64,000 bases of DNA from Stomorhina lunata (Eukaryota; Arthropoda; Insecta; Diptera; Rhiniidae): contig OW121744.1 of NCBI GenBank assembly GCA_933228675.1, positions 114,847,600 to 114,911,599 on the forward strand, in the 5' to 3' direction. Positions within the stretch are counted from its first letter, which is position 1; the number at the start of each line of letters is the position of its first letter. The position numbers and the translations under genes are program-made. The notes beneath the pieces were generated by a model that searched no databases, was not told the DNA's origin, and was given only the letters and a program-made list of their open reading frames with translations. Positions 45,201 through 58,175 of the stretch are shown piece by piece.

Positions 45201-48200
45201 ACATTTGCTAAAGAACTGCAGGGAGTCTTGAAAATGTATTGCGTGGGATAGCAAGTCGAAGGTATTCGACAGTTTGATCATTTTGTTAGTTAACTTCAGA
45301 AAGTCTTGAAAACGATTTGCGTGAGCTACAGTTTCGAGGTCTTTAACAGTCTAATTACAGTAAAGAAGACATGTTTCATTCATAAGCAACATCAAGATTA
45401 TCATGACTCTATGTTCTATATTAAGACCTTGACATTATCATAATATGGTTGAGGACATCCTACAATCAGAGATCGACTTGAGTAGGAGCTAGTTGGAGCT
45501 CTTTGTGATTCATCTACTTCGACATTCCGAATGTTAATTCCAACATGAATTAAAAATATGTGCGGGAAACTTCAGTGAACTTCAAAAGGGCGAAGGGCAC
45601 AATTGCCAAGTTTTATCGAGGTCTCTGAGGCTTTCATAATTGTAGGCCACAAACATCTTATGGAGAAGCTGGAAGAAGTGCTCTGAAGAATCTTTTGTTT
45701 AACTTAACGAAGTTTTACTTCCCTTTAAACTAAATTGATTTCTGACTTCGTGGGACTACAGAAGGTCTCGGAAGCCAGTTGTTTAAATCACGATAGTAGG
45801 TCTAGTAGGGCCATTCTTTGAGGTTAAACTCTTGAGCATCGTCTGCTTAATGAATTAACACAATCTCGGATCTGAATTACCACAATCTCGGATCTAAAGA
45901 TAATGAATGACTGAGTACATTTATATATTCTAATATATCATTGAATCGAATGACATAACTGGACAGTATTTAATGTGTCTTTGATTTTATAATTTCCCAT
46001 TATCACAAACTTTGCGTAATTTAATCGATCTTTGCAAGAAGACTTGTGCCAATTATACAACTTCTTTGACTAAATTTCTTTGGAATCGAAAATGTTGGCG
46101 TATTCCATCTTCCATTCTTCGATCATTGCAGGATGATGTATCCCAAACTTTTAACTTTGTAGACTAAATTCTTTAGGTTTTGGATCGCATCGCAGAATCG
46201 TATGAATATAATTTGACCGATCTTTGCAATAAGACTTGTGCGAAGTATACAACTTTTTTGACCAAATTCCTTTGAAGTTAAAAATGTTGGCGTATCTTAT
46301 CTTCCATTCTTCGATCTTTGCAGAATGAACTATCCCAAACTTTAAACTTTGTTAAACTCTATAGGTTTCGGATCACATCGGAGACTCGTATAAAGCTATC
46401 ATCTATAGCTGCAGTCGTGCTTAAGATATTCCATCCATAATATTGGAGATGATGATGAAATAATAAGGGTTTCCAGGAAAGTTCTGTCGTATTGTCATAG
46501 GGTGCCACATGGTTGGTTAGCACATCGACTACACAGTTCGAGCAAAGACTCTATAATATAAAGATGTTGCACTTCCTTCGATAAGTCCCATAAAAAAGTA
46601 TTTTTTTCGTAATTCTTATTTATTGAATCTTCATTTTCTAATAAAAGAAAGCTAAGTCACACACACGTGCTCATTAAATGCATGTTTGTTTGTGCGTTTA
46701 TATGTTTTTCATAGTTGCAATATTTTTATAATATAGATTCTTTGGTTCAAGCCACGAAATGGGAATTTCTGTAGTTATAAAGCCCTGCAGCATTAACACG
46801 CCGTCGATGTAAAAGAAAATAAAGTTGTTTGTTGAAAAAAAAGCTTAGATAATAAGTCAAGTTAACACCAGATGGCGCAACTTCATTGTGCTAAAAATAT
46901 ATATGACAATTGTAGTGTTTAATAATATTAAGCCTGATCTCTCACCTCTCTTCTTGTCCCGTTCCAAAGAGGATAGTACTGACAATTGTATAGGCAATAT
47001 GAGACTGAGTGTTACTTTTCTTTAAAAAAAAAATTGGAGAACCAAAAGGAGTCCTTAATGAAACTCCTTTCGTAATGATAAACTTGAAATGATAGCGAAA
47101 AACTGTGATTTTCTTACATCATATTTTTTCTAGCTCATCTTACTTTAACTAAAGTTTAAGCAATCAGTTCCAATGGGCTAGGATGTTGACGGATAATCTG
47201 TTGTAGTCATCTCTGAATCTGTTCTAAAACTAATGAGATTTCAATAAGTTTTTACAAAACTTCTTTTTCTTTACATTTCAGTAAAAACTCTTACAATTAG
47301 TTTTGGCTTCCTCGAAAGCCAAACAAATACTAATCAAAAACTTCCATAACTACTTAAATCCGCTACAATTCGCTATCTACCAACGCCATTTTTATTTGGC
47401 AATATTGCAAAAATAATCCCTTAAATTCAGATTTTGCAAAAGTTTGCACAAACTCCTCCTTTTTCACCCTAAAACAAAAAACTGGAAAACCTAATATACC
47501 CCCATATGTGAAGAAACACACACTACATCTTATGTATTGAATACATATCGTTTACCAATGTTGCAAAATCGCCAATCATTTGCCAAATTCTAAACGACAA
47601 AAGACATTGTTGAAAAACTTTAACGAAATAGTTTTTGTTGTTTTCCGTACATCCTTCCTAACTTCCTTGCCAACATACACACAAACAGAAGTAGCAGCTT
47701 CCCCTAAATGTTTAACGAGCTAAAGAGTACAATAACAATAAACAACCCTCTATCAAGGATATAGTTAAAGTTACTCCTGTAAGGACCAGGATAAAATAAC
47801 AACAACTAGAAAAGCATAAATTGCATGAATATCAAAAAGGACTAAAATAAATGTCGTTAGGGCTTGTCTGTCTATCCATCCGTCCGTCCGTCTGTCTATT
47901 TGCGTTTTTTATTTATTTCAAATTTTTTTTTTGTTGTTGTTGGTTTCTTTTCTCATATCTGACCGCTTTTTTTGCGTATGTCAAGTATTTATTTCGCTTT
48001 TTTTTAAGGAGGGAATATGTTTCCGAAAAAAAATTCTGCACACCACAAAATTTTGAGGGTTGTTATTGAATCCTTATGAAAGTCGTAGGAAGTGGAAGCG
48101 GTAAAAATGCGTAAATTACACCCCTCGTTTGAAAGTGTACGAAAACATAAAAAAAATTATATATAAAACGAAATAATTTCGTTTTTTTTAAGTCTCGTCA

Positions 48201-48390
48201 GCAAAATAATGCAAATTTTTTTCAATGTCTCTTAGAAAAATTTTATATTGGGGTGGAAAATATAATCAAACTAAAGGAAAGCTTTAAATTTTATTTAAAC
48301 GGATTTTAATTATTGGAGCGGAGAAAAAAGTAATTTCTCAAAAATTTTATAAGATCATTTAGAAATTTTCCCAGTTCTAGAAATTTTCCA
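45201..48390. other. Intergenic DNA, partly decayed repeats
   Basis: No gene supported. It includes a tandem duplication at 46018-46395 and a doubtful tRNA-like patch at 46510-46560 (TTGGTTAGCACATCG then AGTTCGAGC), possibly a third SINE remnant. ACCAGATGGCGCAAC near 46866 resembles the insect CTCF core but is a single site. GTCCGTCCGTCTGTC lies near 47882. The frame at 47851-48069 is low-complexity. Confidence 0.45.
46018..46395 (+). repeat. Tandem duplication, about 192-bp unit
   Basis: Two diverged copies. CGATCTTTGCAAGAAGACTT at 46026 recurs as CGATCTTTGCAATAAGACTT at 46218, and AATGTTGGCGTAT, CCATTCTTCGATC and TATCCCAAACTTT follow in the same order in both. The same lineage of long-period repeats may extend into flanking sequence. 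Confidence 0.85.
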
Positions 48391-51300
48391 AGTTCTGTTC
48401 TAGTTCTGTTCTAGTTCTGTTCTAGTTCTGTTCTAGTTCTGTTCTAGTTCTGTTCTAGTTCTGTTCTAGTTCTGTTCTAGTTCTGTTCTAGTTCTGTTCT
48501 GGTTCTGTTCTAGTTCTGTTCTAGTTCTGTTCTAGTTCTGTTCTAGTTCTGTTCTAGTTCTGTTCTAGTTCTGTTCTAGTTCTGTTCTAGTTCTGTTCTA
48601 GTTCTGTTCTAGTTCTGTTCTAGTTCTGTTCTAGTTCTGTTCTAGTTCTGTTCTAGTTCTGTTCTAGTTCTGTTCTAGTTCTGTTCTAGTTCTGTTCTAG
48701 TTCTGTTCTAGTTCTGTTCTAGTTCTGTTCTAGTTCTGTTCTAGTTCTGTTCTAGTTCTGTTCTAGTTCTGTTCTAGTTCTGTTCTAGTTCTGTTCTAGT
48801 TCTGTTCTAGTTCTGTTCTAGTTCTGTTCTAGTTCTAGTTCTGTTCTAGTTCTGTTCTAGTTCTGTTCTAGTTCTGTTCTAGTTCTGTTCTAGTTCTGTT
48901 CTAGTTCTGTTCTAGTTCTGTTCTAGTTCTGTTCTAGTTCTGTTCTAGTTCTGTTCTAGTTCTGTTCTAGTTCTGTTCTAGTTCTGTTCTAGTTCTGTTC
49001 TAGTTCTGTTCTAGTTCTGTTCTAGTTCTGTTCTAGTTCTGTTCTAGTTCTGTTCTAGTTCTGTTCTAGTTCTGTTCTAGTTCTGTTCTAGTTCTGTTCT
49101 AGTTCTGTTCTAGTTCTGTTCTAGTTCTGTTCTAGTTCTGTTCTAGTTCTGTTCTAGTTCTGTTCTAGTTCTGTTCTAGTTCTGTTCTAGTTCTGTTCTA
49201 GTTCTGTTCTAGTTCTGTTCTAGTTCTGTTCTAGTTCTGTTCTAGTTCTGTTCTAGTTCTGTTCTAGTTCTGTTCTAGTTCTGTTCTAGTTCTGTTCTAG
49301 TTCTGTTCTAGTTCTGTTCTAGTTCTGTTCTAGTTCTGTTCTAGTTCTGTTCTAGTTCTGTTCTAGTTCTGTTCTAGTTCTGTTCTAGTTCTGTTCTAGT
49401 TCTGTTCTAGTTCTGTTCTAGTTCTGTTCTAGTTCTGTTCTAGTTCTGTTCTAGTTCTGTTCTAGTTCTGTTCTAGTTCTTTTCTAGTTCTTTTCTAGTT
49501 CTGTTCTAGTTCTGTTCTAGTTCTGTTCTAGTTCTGTTCTAGTTCTGTTCTAGTTCTGTTCTAGTTCTGTTCTAGTTCTGTTCTAGTTCTGTTCTAGTTC
49601 TGTTCTAGTTCTGTTCTAGTTCTGTTCTAGTTCTGTTCTAGTTCTGTTCTAGTTCTGTTCTAGTTCTGTTCTAGTTCTGTTCTAGTTCTGTTCTAGTTCT
49701 GTTCTAGTTCTGTTCTAGTTCTGTTCTAGTTCTGTTCTAGTTCTGTTCTAGTTCTGTTCTAGTTCTGTTCTAGTTCTGTTCTAGTTCTGTTCTAGTTCTG
49801 TTCTAGTTCTGTTCTAGTTCTGTTCTAGTTCTGTTCTAGTTCTGTTCTAGTTCTGTTCTAGTTCTGTTCTAGTTCTGTTCTAGTTCTGTTCTAGTTCTGT
49901 TCTAGTTCTGTTCTAGTTCTGTTCTAGTTCTGTTCTAGTTCTGTTCTAGTTCTGTTCTAGTTCTGTTCTAGTTCTGTTCTAGTTCTGTTCTAGTTCTGTT
50001 CTAGTTCTGTTCTAGTTCTGTTCTAGTTCTGTTCTAGTTCTGTTCTAGTTCTGTTCTAGTTCTGTTCTAGTTCTGTTCTAGTTCTGTTCTAGTTCTGTTC
50101 TAGTTCTGTTCTAGTTCTGTTCTAGTTCTGTTCTAGTTCTGTTCTAGTTCTGTTCTAGTTCTGTTCTAGTTCTGTTCTAGTTCTGTTCTAGTTCTGTTCT
50201 AGTTCTGTTCTAGTTCTGTTCTAGTTCTGTTCTAGTTCTGTTCTAGTTCTGTTCTAGTTCTGTTCTAGTTCTGTTCTAGTTCTGTTCTAGTTCTGTTCTA
50301 GTTCTGTTCTAGTTCTGTTCTAGTTCTGTTCTAGTTCTGTTCTAGTTCTGTTCTAGTTCTGTTCTAGTTCTGTTCTAGTTCTGTTCTAGTTCTGTTCTAG
50401 TTCTGTTCTAGTTCTGTTCTAGTTCTGTTCTAGTTCTGTTCTAGTTCTGTTCTAGTTCTGTTCTAGTTCTGTTCTAGTTCTGTTCTAGTTCTGTTCTAGT
50501 TCTGTTCTAGTTCTGTTCTAGTTCTGTTCTAGTTCTGTTCTAGTTCTGTTCTAGTTCTGTTCTAGTTCTGTTCTAGTTCTGTTCTAGTTCTGTTCTAGTT
50601 CTGTTCTAGTTCTGTTCTAGTTCTGTTCTAGTTCTGTTCTAGTTCTGTTCTAGTTCTGTTCTAGTTCTGTTCTAGTTCTGTTCTAGTTCTGTTCTAGTTC
50701 TGTTCTAGTTCTGTTCTAGTTCTGTTCTAGTTCTGTTCTAGTTCTGTTCTAGTTCTGTTCTAGTTCTGTTCTAGTTCTGTTCTAGTTCTGTTCTAGTTCT
50801 GTTCTAGTTCTGTTCTAGTTCTGTTCTAGTTCTGTTCTAGTTCTGTTCTAGTTCTGTTCTAGTTCTGTTCTAGTTCTGTTCTAGTTCTGTTCTAGTTCTG
50901 TTCTAGTTCTGTTCTAGTTCTGTTCTAGTTCTGTTCTAGTTCTGTTCTAGTTCTGTTCTAGTTCTGTTCTAGTTCTGTTCTAGTTCTGTTCTAGTTCTGT
51001 TCTAGTTCTGTTCTAGTTCTGTTCTAGTTCTGTTCTAGTTCTGTTCTAGTTCTGTTCTAGTTCTGTTCTAGTTCTGTTCTAGTTCTGTTCTAGTTCTGTT
51101 CTAGTTCTGTTCTAGTTCTGTTCTAGTTCTGTTCTAGTTCTGTTCTAGTTCTGTTCTAGTTCTGTTCTAGTTCTGTTCTAGTTCTGTTCTAGTTCTGTTC
51201 TAGTTCTGTTCTAGTTCTGTTCTAGTTCTGTTCTAGTTCTGTTCTAGTTCTGTTCTAGTTCTGTTCTAGTTCTGTTCTAGTTCTGTTCTAGTTCTGTTCT

Positions 51301-53800
51301 AGTTCTGTTCTAGTTCTGTTCTAGTTCTGTTCTAGTTCTGTTCTAGTTCTGTTCTAGTTCTGTTCTAGTTCTGTTCTAGTTCTGTTCTAGTTCTGTTCTA
51401 GTTCTGTTCTAGTTCTGTTCTAGTTCTGTTCTAGTTCTGTTCTAGTTCTGTTCTAGTTCTGTTCTAGTTCTGTTCTAGTTCTGTTCTAGTTCTGTTCTAG
51501 TTCTGTTCTAGTTCTGTTCTAGTTCTGTTCTAGTTCTGTTCTAGTTCTGTTCTAGTTCTGTTCTAGTTCTGTTCTAGTTCTGTTCTAGTTCTGTTCTAGT
51601 TCTGTTCTAGTTCTGTTCTAGTTCTGTTCTAGTTCTGTTCTAGTTCTGTTCTAGTTCTGTTCTAGTTCTGTTCTAGTTCTGTTCTAGTTCTGTTCTAGTT
51701 CTGTTCTAGTTCTGTTCTAGTTCTGTTCTAGTTCTGTTCTAGTTCTGTTCTAGTTCTGTTCTAGTTCTGTTCTAGTTCTGTTCTAGTTCTGTTCTAGTTC
51801 TGTTCTAGTTCTGTTCTAGTTCTGTTCTAGTTCTGTTCTAGTTCTGTTCTAGTTCTGTTCTAGTTCTGTTCTAGTTCTGTTCTAGTTCTGTTCTAGTTCT
51901 GTTCTAGTTCTGTTCTAGTTCTGTTCTAGTTCTGTTCTAGTTCTGTTCTAGTTCTGTTCTAGTTCTGTTCTAGTTCTGTTCTAGTTCTGTTCTAGTTCTG
52001 TTCTAGTTCTGTTCTAGTTCTGTTCTAGTTCTGTTCTAGTTCTGTTCTAGTTCTGTTCTAGTTCTGTTCTAGTTCTGTTCTAGTTCTGTTCTAGTTCTGT
52101 TCTAGTTCTGTTCTAGTTCTGTTCTAGTTCTGTTCTAGTTCTGTTCTAGTTCTGTTCTAGTTCTGTTCTAGTTCTGTTCTAGTTCTGTTCTAGTTCTGTT
52201 CTAGTTCTGTTCTAGTTCTGTTCTAGTTCTGTTCTAGTTCTGTTCTAGTTCTGTTCTAGTTCTGTTCTAGTTCTGTTCTAGTTCTGTTCTAGTTCTGTTC
52301 TAGTTCTGTTCTAGTTCTGTTCTAGTTCTGTTCTAGTTCTGTTCTAGTTCTGTTCTAGTTCTGTTCTAGTTCTGTTCTAGTTCTGTTCTAGTTCTGTTCT
52401 AGTTCTGTTCTAGTTCTGTTCTAGTTCTGTTCTAGTTCTGTTCTAGTTCTGTTCTAGTTCTGTTCTAGTTCTGTTCTAGTTCTGTTCTAGTTCTGTTCTA
52501 GTTCTGTTCTAGTTCTGTTCTAGTTCTGTTCTAGTTCTGTTCTAGTTCTGTTCTAGTTCTGTTCTAGTTCTGTTCTAGTTCTGTTCTAGTTCTGTTCTAG
52601 TTCTGTTCTAGTTCTGTTCTAGTTCTGTTCTAGTTCTGTTCTAGTTCTGTTCTAGTTCTGTTCTAGTTCTGTTCTAGTTCTGTTCTAGTTCTGTTCTAGT
52701 TCTGTTCTAGTTCTGTTCTAGTTCTGTTCTAGTTCTGTTCTAGTTCTGTTCTAGTTCTGTTCTAGTTCTGTTCTAGTTCTGTTCTAGTTCTGTTCTAGTT
52801 CTGTTCTAGTTCTGTTCTAGTTCTGTTCTAGTTCTGTTCTAGTTCTGTTCTAGTTCTGTTCTAGTTCTGTTCTAGTTCTGTTCTAGTTCTGTTCTAGTTC
52901 TGTTCTAGTTCTGTTCTAGTTCTGTTCTAGTTCTGTTCTAGTTCTGTTCTAGTTCTGTTCTAGTTCTGTTCTAGTTCTGTTCTAGTTCTGTTCTAGTTCT
53001 GTTCTAGTTCTGTTCTAGTTCTGTTCTAGTTCTGTTCTAGTTCTGTTCTAGTTCTGTTCTAGTTCTGTTCTAGTTCTGTTCTAGTTCTGTTCTAGTTCTG
53101 TTCTGTTCTAGTTCTGTTCTAGTTCTGTTCTAGTTCTGTTCTGTTCTAGTTCTGTTCTAGTTCTGTTCTAGTTCTGTTCTAGTTCTGTTCTAGTTCTGTT
53201 CTAGTTCTGTTCTAGTTCTGTTCTAGTTCTGTTCTAGTTCTGTTCTAGTTCTGTTCTAGTTCTGTTCTAGTTCTGTTCTAGTTCTGTTCTAGTTCTGTTC
53301 TAGTTCTGTTCTAGTTCTGTTCTAGTTCTGTTCTAGTTCTGTTCTAGTTCTGTTCTAGTTCTGTTCTAGTTCTGTTCTAGTTCTGTTCTAGTTCTGTTCT
53401 AGTTCTGTTCTAGTTCTGTTCTAGTTCTGTTCTAGTTCTGTTCTAGTTCTGTTCTAGTTCTGTTCTAGTTCTGTTCTAGTTCTGTTCTAGTTCTGTTCTA
53501 GTTCTGTTCTAGTTCTGTTCTAGTTCTGTTCTAGTTCTGTTCTAGTTCTGTTCTAGTTCTGTTCTAGTTCTGTTCTAGTTCTGTTCTAGTTCTGTTCTAG
53601 TTCTGTTCTAGTTCTGTTCTAGTTCTGTTCTAGTTCTGTTCTAGTTCTGTTCTAGTTCTGTTCTAGTTCTGTTCTAGTTCTGTTCTAGTTCTGTTCTAGT
53701 TCTGTTCTAGTTCTGTTCTAGTTCTGTTCTAGTTCTGTTCTAGTTCTGTTCTAGTTCTGTTCTAGTTCTGTTCTAGTTCTGTTCTAGTTCTGTTTTAGTT
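48391..53800 (-). repeat. 11-bp minisatellite array 4, 5.4 kb
   Basis: About 490 units of GTTCTAGTTCT (plus strand), the largest array in the window and strikingly uniform. Noticed variants are GGTTCTG near 48500, a 6-bp contraction AGTTCTAGTTCTAG near 48834, two adjacent TTCTTTTC units near 49480-49495, and two CTGTTCTGTTC contractions near 53101 and 53141. Uniformity suggests recent expansion. True copy number may differ from the assembly. Left and right flanks are unrelated single-copy DNA. Confidence 0.97.
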
Positions 53801-54842
53801 ATTTAGAAATTACTTTTTCCCCTATCGACTACCAGGAAATATTGCCAAAATATAAGGCCTCATAATAAATAACAATGAAGCTGCCAAAAAAAATCACAAA
53901 CATAAAAATTTTTGCGGCTTCTTGGGGTAAGTTTTCCTTATATTTTTTCCGGAATGTATGAAAATTGTACGTGCTCTGCTTAATTTTCATCATTCCTCAT
54001 TTGCGTATGAAAATACACACACAGATACTAATTTACATACACTTATACATTTTTATATGTAAATTCAGAAAAAAGTAATTTCTGTCTTTGACATGGTTTT
54101 GCTAGATTTTCATTTTTTCATGAAACAAACGCTTTTTTAGTTGAGATTACATTTCATGTCTATTTTTTCCTTTTGGCTTTGAAAGGCAGCAAAAAACTGA
54201 AATAAAAAAATCGAATGAGGGTAAACTTGTTTTTCCATTTTTCACAATTTTGCATATTTTTTATGCTCCTGCTATGGAAAATTTTATTATTTTTCCACAG
54301 CCTCAACGGAGACAAAATGTTTTACTTTTTTCAAATTCAAATTTCAAATAAACGTTAGAAGCGGAGCAAAGCCAAAGAAAAAAAAAACAGCAAACTGTGT
54401 ATTACGACAAAACATTTGGCAAACGGAAAAGGACATGTGCTTGAGTATAAGGATAATAGGAAATTATATGAAAAGTCGTGTGCTTTTCTTCCTGTTTCAC
54501 ATTTTTCGCTTTTCCTTATTTTGCGTATTCGTTTGTATGAGTGCAAATGTGTGTGATTTTGTTGGTGTATGAGTGATTGTTGATTGGAGCGACTGTTTTG
54601 TTGCGATATGGCTGATGCGTATGCAAAATAAATAAATAAATTTGAAAATTTAAATTTATGGCAAAATGGTTGATATTTTGAAAGGTTTTTTCAACAACAA
54701 CCCCCAAGACAGGGACATAAAATACTGAATTATGAGAGATTGGGTAAATTTTATTTGCAATATTAAAAATTTTACATATTTTGTTTAGTAAGTCAGGAAA
54801 ACAAATTTGTTTTATGTTAAATGATCATTAAATTATTTAAAT
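53801..54842. other. Spacer between inverted 11-bp arrays 4 and 5
   Basis: About 1.04 kb of single-copy-looking DNA without a gene. The two minus frames (54355-54546, 54516-54707) overlap in different phases and have no domains. If the region were transcribed through, arrays 4 and 5 would pair and this segment would be the loop. Confidence 0.6.
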
Positions 54843-55926
54843 AGAACAGAACTAGAACAGAACTAGAACAGAACTAGAACAGAACTAGAACAGAACTAGA
54901 ACAGAACTAGAACAGAACTAGAACAGAACTAGAACAGAACTAGAACAGAACTAGAACAGAACTAGAACAGAACTAGAACAGAACTAGAACAGAACTAGAA
55001 CAGAACTAGAACAGAACTAGAACAGAACTAGAACAGAACTAGAACAGAACTAGAACAGAACTAGAACAGAACTAGAACAGAACTAGAACAGAACTAGAAC
55101 AGAACTAGAACAGAACTAGAACAGAACTAGAACAGAACTAGAACAGAACTAGAACAGAACTAGAACAGAACTAGAACAGAACTAGAACAGAACTAGAACA
55201 GAACTAGAACAGAACTAGAACAGAACTAGAACAGAACTAGAACAGAACTAGAACAGAACTAGAACAGAACTAGAACAGAACTAGAACAGAACTAGAACAG
55301 AACTAGAACAGAACTAGAACAGAACTAGAACAGAACTAGAACAGAACTAGAACAGAACTAGAACAGAACTAGAACAGAACTAGAACAGAACTAGAACAGA
55401 ACTAGAACAGAACTAGAACAGAACTAGAACAGAACTAGAACAGAACTAGAACAGAACTAGAACAGAACTAGAACAGAACTAGAACAGAACTAGAACAGAA
55501 CTAGAACAGAACTAGAACAGAACTAGAACAGAACTAGAACAGAACTAGAACAGAACTAGAACAGAACTAGAACAGAACTAGAACAGAACTAGAACAGAAC
55601 TAGAACAGAACTAGAACAGAACTAGAACAGAACTAGAACAGAACTAGAACAGAACTAGAACAGAACTAGAACAGAACTAGAACAGAACTAGAACAGAACT
55701 AGAACAGAACTAGAACAGAACTAGAACAGAACTAGAACAGAACTAGAACAGAACTAGAACAGAACTAGAACAGAACTAGAACAGAACTAGAACAGAACTA
55801 GAACAGAACTAGAACAGAACTAGAACAGAACTAGAACAGAACTAGAACAGAACTAGAACAGAACTAGAACAGAACTAGAACAGAACTAGAACAGAACTAG
55901 AAAGAAACTGGAACTAGAACAGAATT
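54843..55926 (+). repeat. 11-bp minisatellite array 5 (AGAACTAGAAC)
   Basis: About 98 units, nearly free of variants until the last 25 bp (AAAGAAACTGGAACTAGAAC). Orientation is opposite to array 4, so arrays 4 and 5 form a long inverted repeat with a stem limited to about 1.08 kb. Confidence 0.97.
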
Positions 55927-57514
55927 TAGCTTTAAACTCTTTAAAATTGGTCTTTCGAGCCGGATTATGATGATGGCGGGAAAAACTCTAATATAATGAA
56001 GAGAAATAGGAAAACTGACCTCAACCTTTTCTTTTGTTAAGTGTTAAAATAAATCAAGTTCATATAAGGATTAACCTTTACTAAAAATCTCAGTTTTAAT
56101 ATTAACTTTCCCCACTCTTCTTCAAATAAGTCACACTTCCCCATTAATTCAAATTTTACGACTATTAATAAATCCTTACACCAATTAAACAAATTTTTCT
56201 ACGAAAATGTGTTTAACAAACTATTCATTTAAATAATTTGCATTTGTATCATTTCACCACATAAATAATTTGGATAAATTTATTTTTAGATAATTTAGCA
56301 GATTCTCAGGACTATCTAGTGAAAATGTTGGTTTCATTTCGTTTGGGTTCATTAAAAAACTATAAACATCCCAAAAATGGATACAAGAAGATGAAAAGCT
56401 GTTGGTACATACATACGATGTGTATAACTAGATATGTAAGTTGTAGGGGTGAGGGGGGGAATAATGATTTTGAAAAAAATCATTAAGGTGTAAAATTCAA
56501 TTTACCTCGATGCTTATGCGTTTAACATGTTCATAAATGGGCCATAGTCAAATTTTAGCTTCATACTCATACTTCTTCAAACACTTCTTTGCGACATAAC
56601 TAATGGGTGGTTGGGCGGTCATAAAGTGGGTGAATTGATTGTGATTGAGTGAAAGATAGACAGAGTAAATGAATGAAAAAACTAACGAACATTTGAGTGT
56701 CATTGGTAATGACAATGAACATTTTTTTTAACTGATTCCTTTTTTTTGGAAACTGAAGTACCTTTATTCAAACATAAAAAATTCGTTTTATACTAATACA
56801 AAATTTTATGAATGTATGTTCAAATAAGTTGAAAATTTTGTTTTTGGCTTTAAACTATTGAAAGCTTATCTGATGCTTAGGGATCGAATAAATGTTGCAC
56901 GGTGGGTTTAATTGTAATAAACTGAAGGTTTAACATTTATTCCAATTTAACCCTTAAAACAGGTTTTTTACATATGTCCTTTAAAAAGAGGATAGCTCGT
57001 TTACAAGATTGTTTTTTAATTGTCAAGTTCTGTTAATCCTTATTGGGAACATTCAACAGAGTGCGAAAGATGTTTTATCAAATGCCAGGATTTTCATTTA
57101 GTAGATACCGAATATATAAATATGGGATGATAGATTACTTAAGATTGATCTGTAAAGCATTATTGTGTACAGTAAGTGATTAATGCTTTCAGCATTTTAG
57201 AATAACAAAAATCTCTTCCAAAATGCTTTTAAAAGTAGTCGCAAAAATCCTCGTTAAATACTAAATTGGCCCTCGACTGAAAATTTAGAAGACCTAACTC
57301 GAAAGTCCTACAGCTAATTATTGCACTAAGGATATTATAGTACTAGATTGTATCATTGAAAGTCTACGCGAAAATCCAGACTAAAAACGGCTTCCGGAAA
57401 ATAATGTCATCCAACTCAATAATTAGTAGACCCTATAGGTCTTCAAAGACCTATAGCTAAATATTGCAGAAGTATATTGTATTGCTTAATCGCATCTTTC
57501 GAAGTATACCCAAT
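55927..57514. other. Single-copy-looking intergenic DNA
   Basis: No gene, RNA or transposon identified. It includes a short G-rich tract GGGGTGAGGGGGGG near 56446. Near 57430-57514 it leads into the 18-bp array. Confidence 0.5.
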
Positions 57515-58175
57515 TACTTCGAGATGACTCAGTATTTTGAGATGACTCAGCAGTTTAAGATGACTCAGCAGTTTAAGATGACTCAGCAGTTTAAGATGAC
57601 TCAGCAGTTAAAGATGACTCAGCACATTGAGATGACTTAGAATTTTAAGATGACTCAGTAGCTTAAGATGACTCAGTATTTTGAGATGACTCAGGAGTTT
57701 GAGATGACTCAGCAGTTCGAGATGACTAAGTATTTTGAGATGACTGAGTATTTGGAGTGACTTAGAATTTTAAAATGATTCAGTAGCTCAAGATGATTCT
57801 GTATTTTGAGATGACTCAGCAGTTAAAGATGGAATTTTAAGATGACTCAGCAGCTAGAGATGACTCAGTATTTTGAGATGACTCATCAGTTCGAGATGAC
57901 TTAGTATTTGAGATGACATCGAATTTTAAGATGACTCAGCAGCTCAAGATGACTCAGCAGTTTGAGTTGACTCAGCAGTTTAAGATGACTCAACAGTTTG
58001 AGATGACTTAGAGTTTTAAAATGACTCAGCAGCTTGAGATGACTCATCAGTTTAAGGTGACTCAGCAATTTGAGATGACTTAGATTTTTAAGAGGACCCA
58101 GCATTTTAGAATTACCCAGAACTTTAAGATGATTAATCAATATGAGATGACTCAGAAGTTTAAGATGTCTCATCA
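57515..58175 (+). repeat. 18-bp minisatellite carrying AP-1/CncC-Maf type sites
   Basis: About 36 units around GATGACTCAGCAGTTTAA, with variants ...CAGTATTTTGA and ...CTTAGAATTTTAA. I count about 22 exact TGACTCA (AP-1 site), at least 13 of them as TGACTCAGCA. ATGACTCAGCA is the reverse complement of the NF-E2/antioxidant-response consensus TGCTGAGTCAT bound by CncC-Maf heterodimers. Because 18 is a multiple of 3, the minus strand stays open (57901-58176) as a six-residue repeat, LKLLSH. That frame has no other support and is regarded as a by-product. Regulatory function is inferred from the motif. Confidence 0.85.

Noticed and set aside
46860..46880. CCAGATGGCGC as an insulator (CTCF-type) site
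   Set aside because: Single motif of partial match; no supporting partner sites.
48391..53800. Heat-shock-element or hormone-response-element array
   Set aside because: HSEs need inverted GAA/TTC units and full hormone elements need inverted half-sites; here GAAC occurs only as direct repeats, so only half-sites exist.
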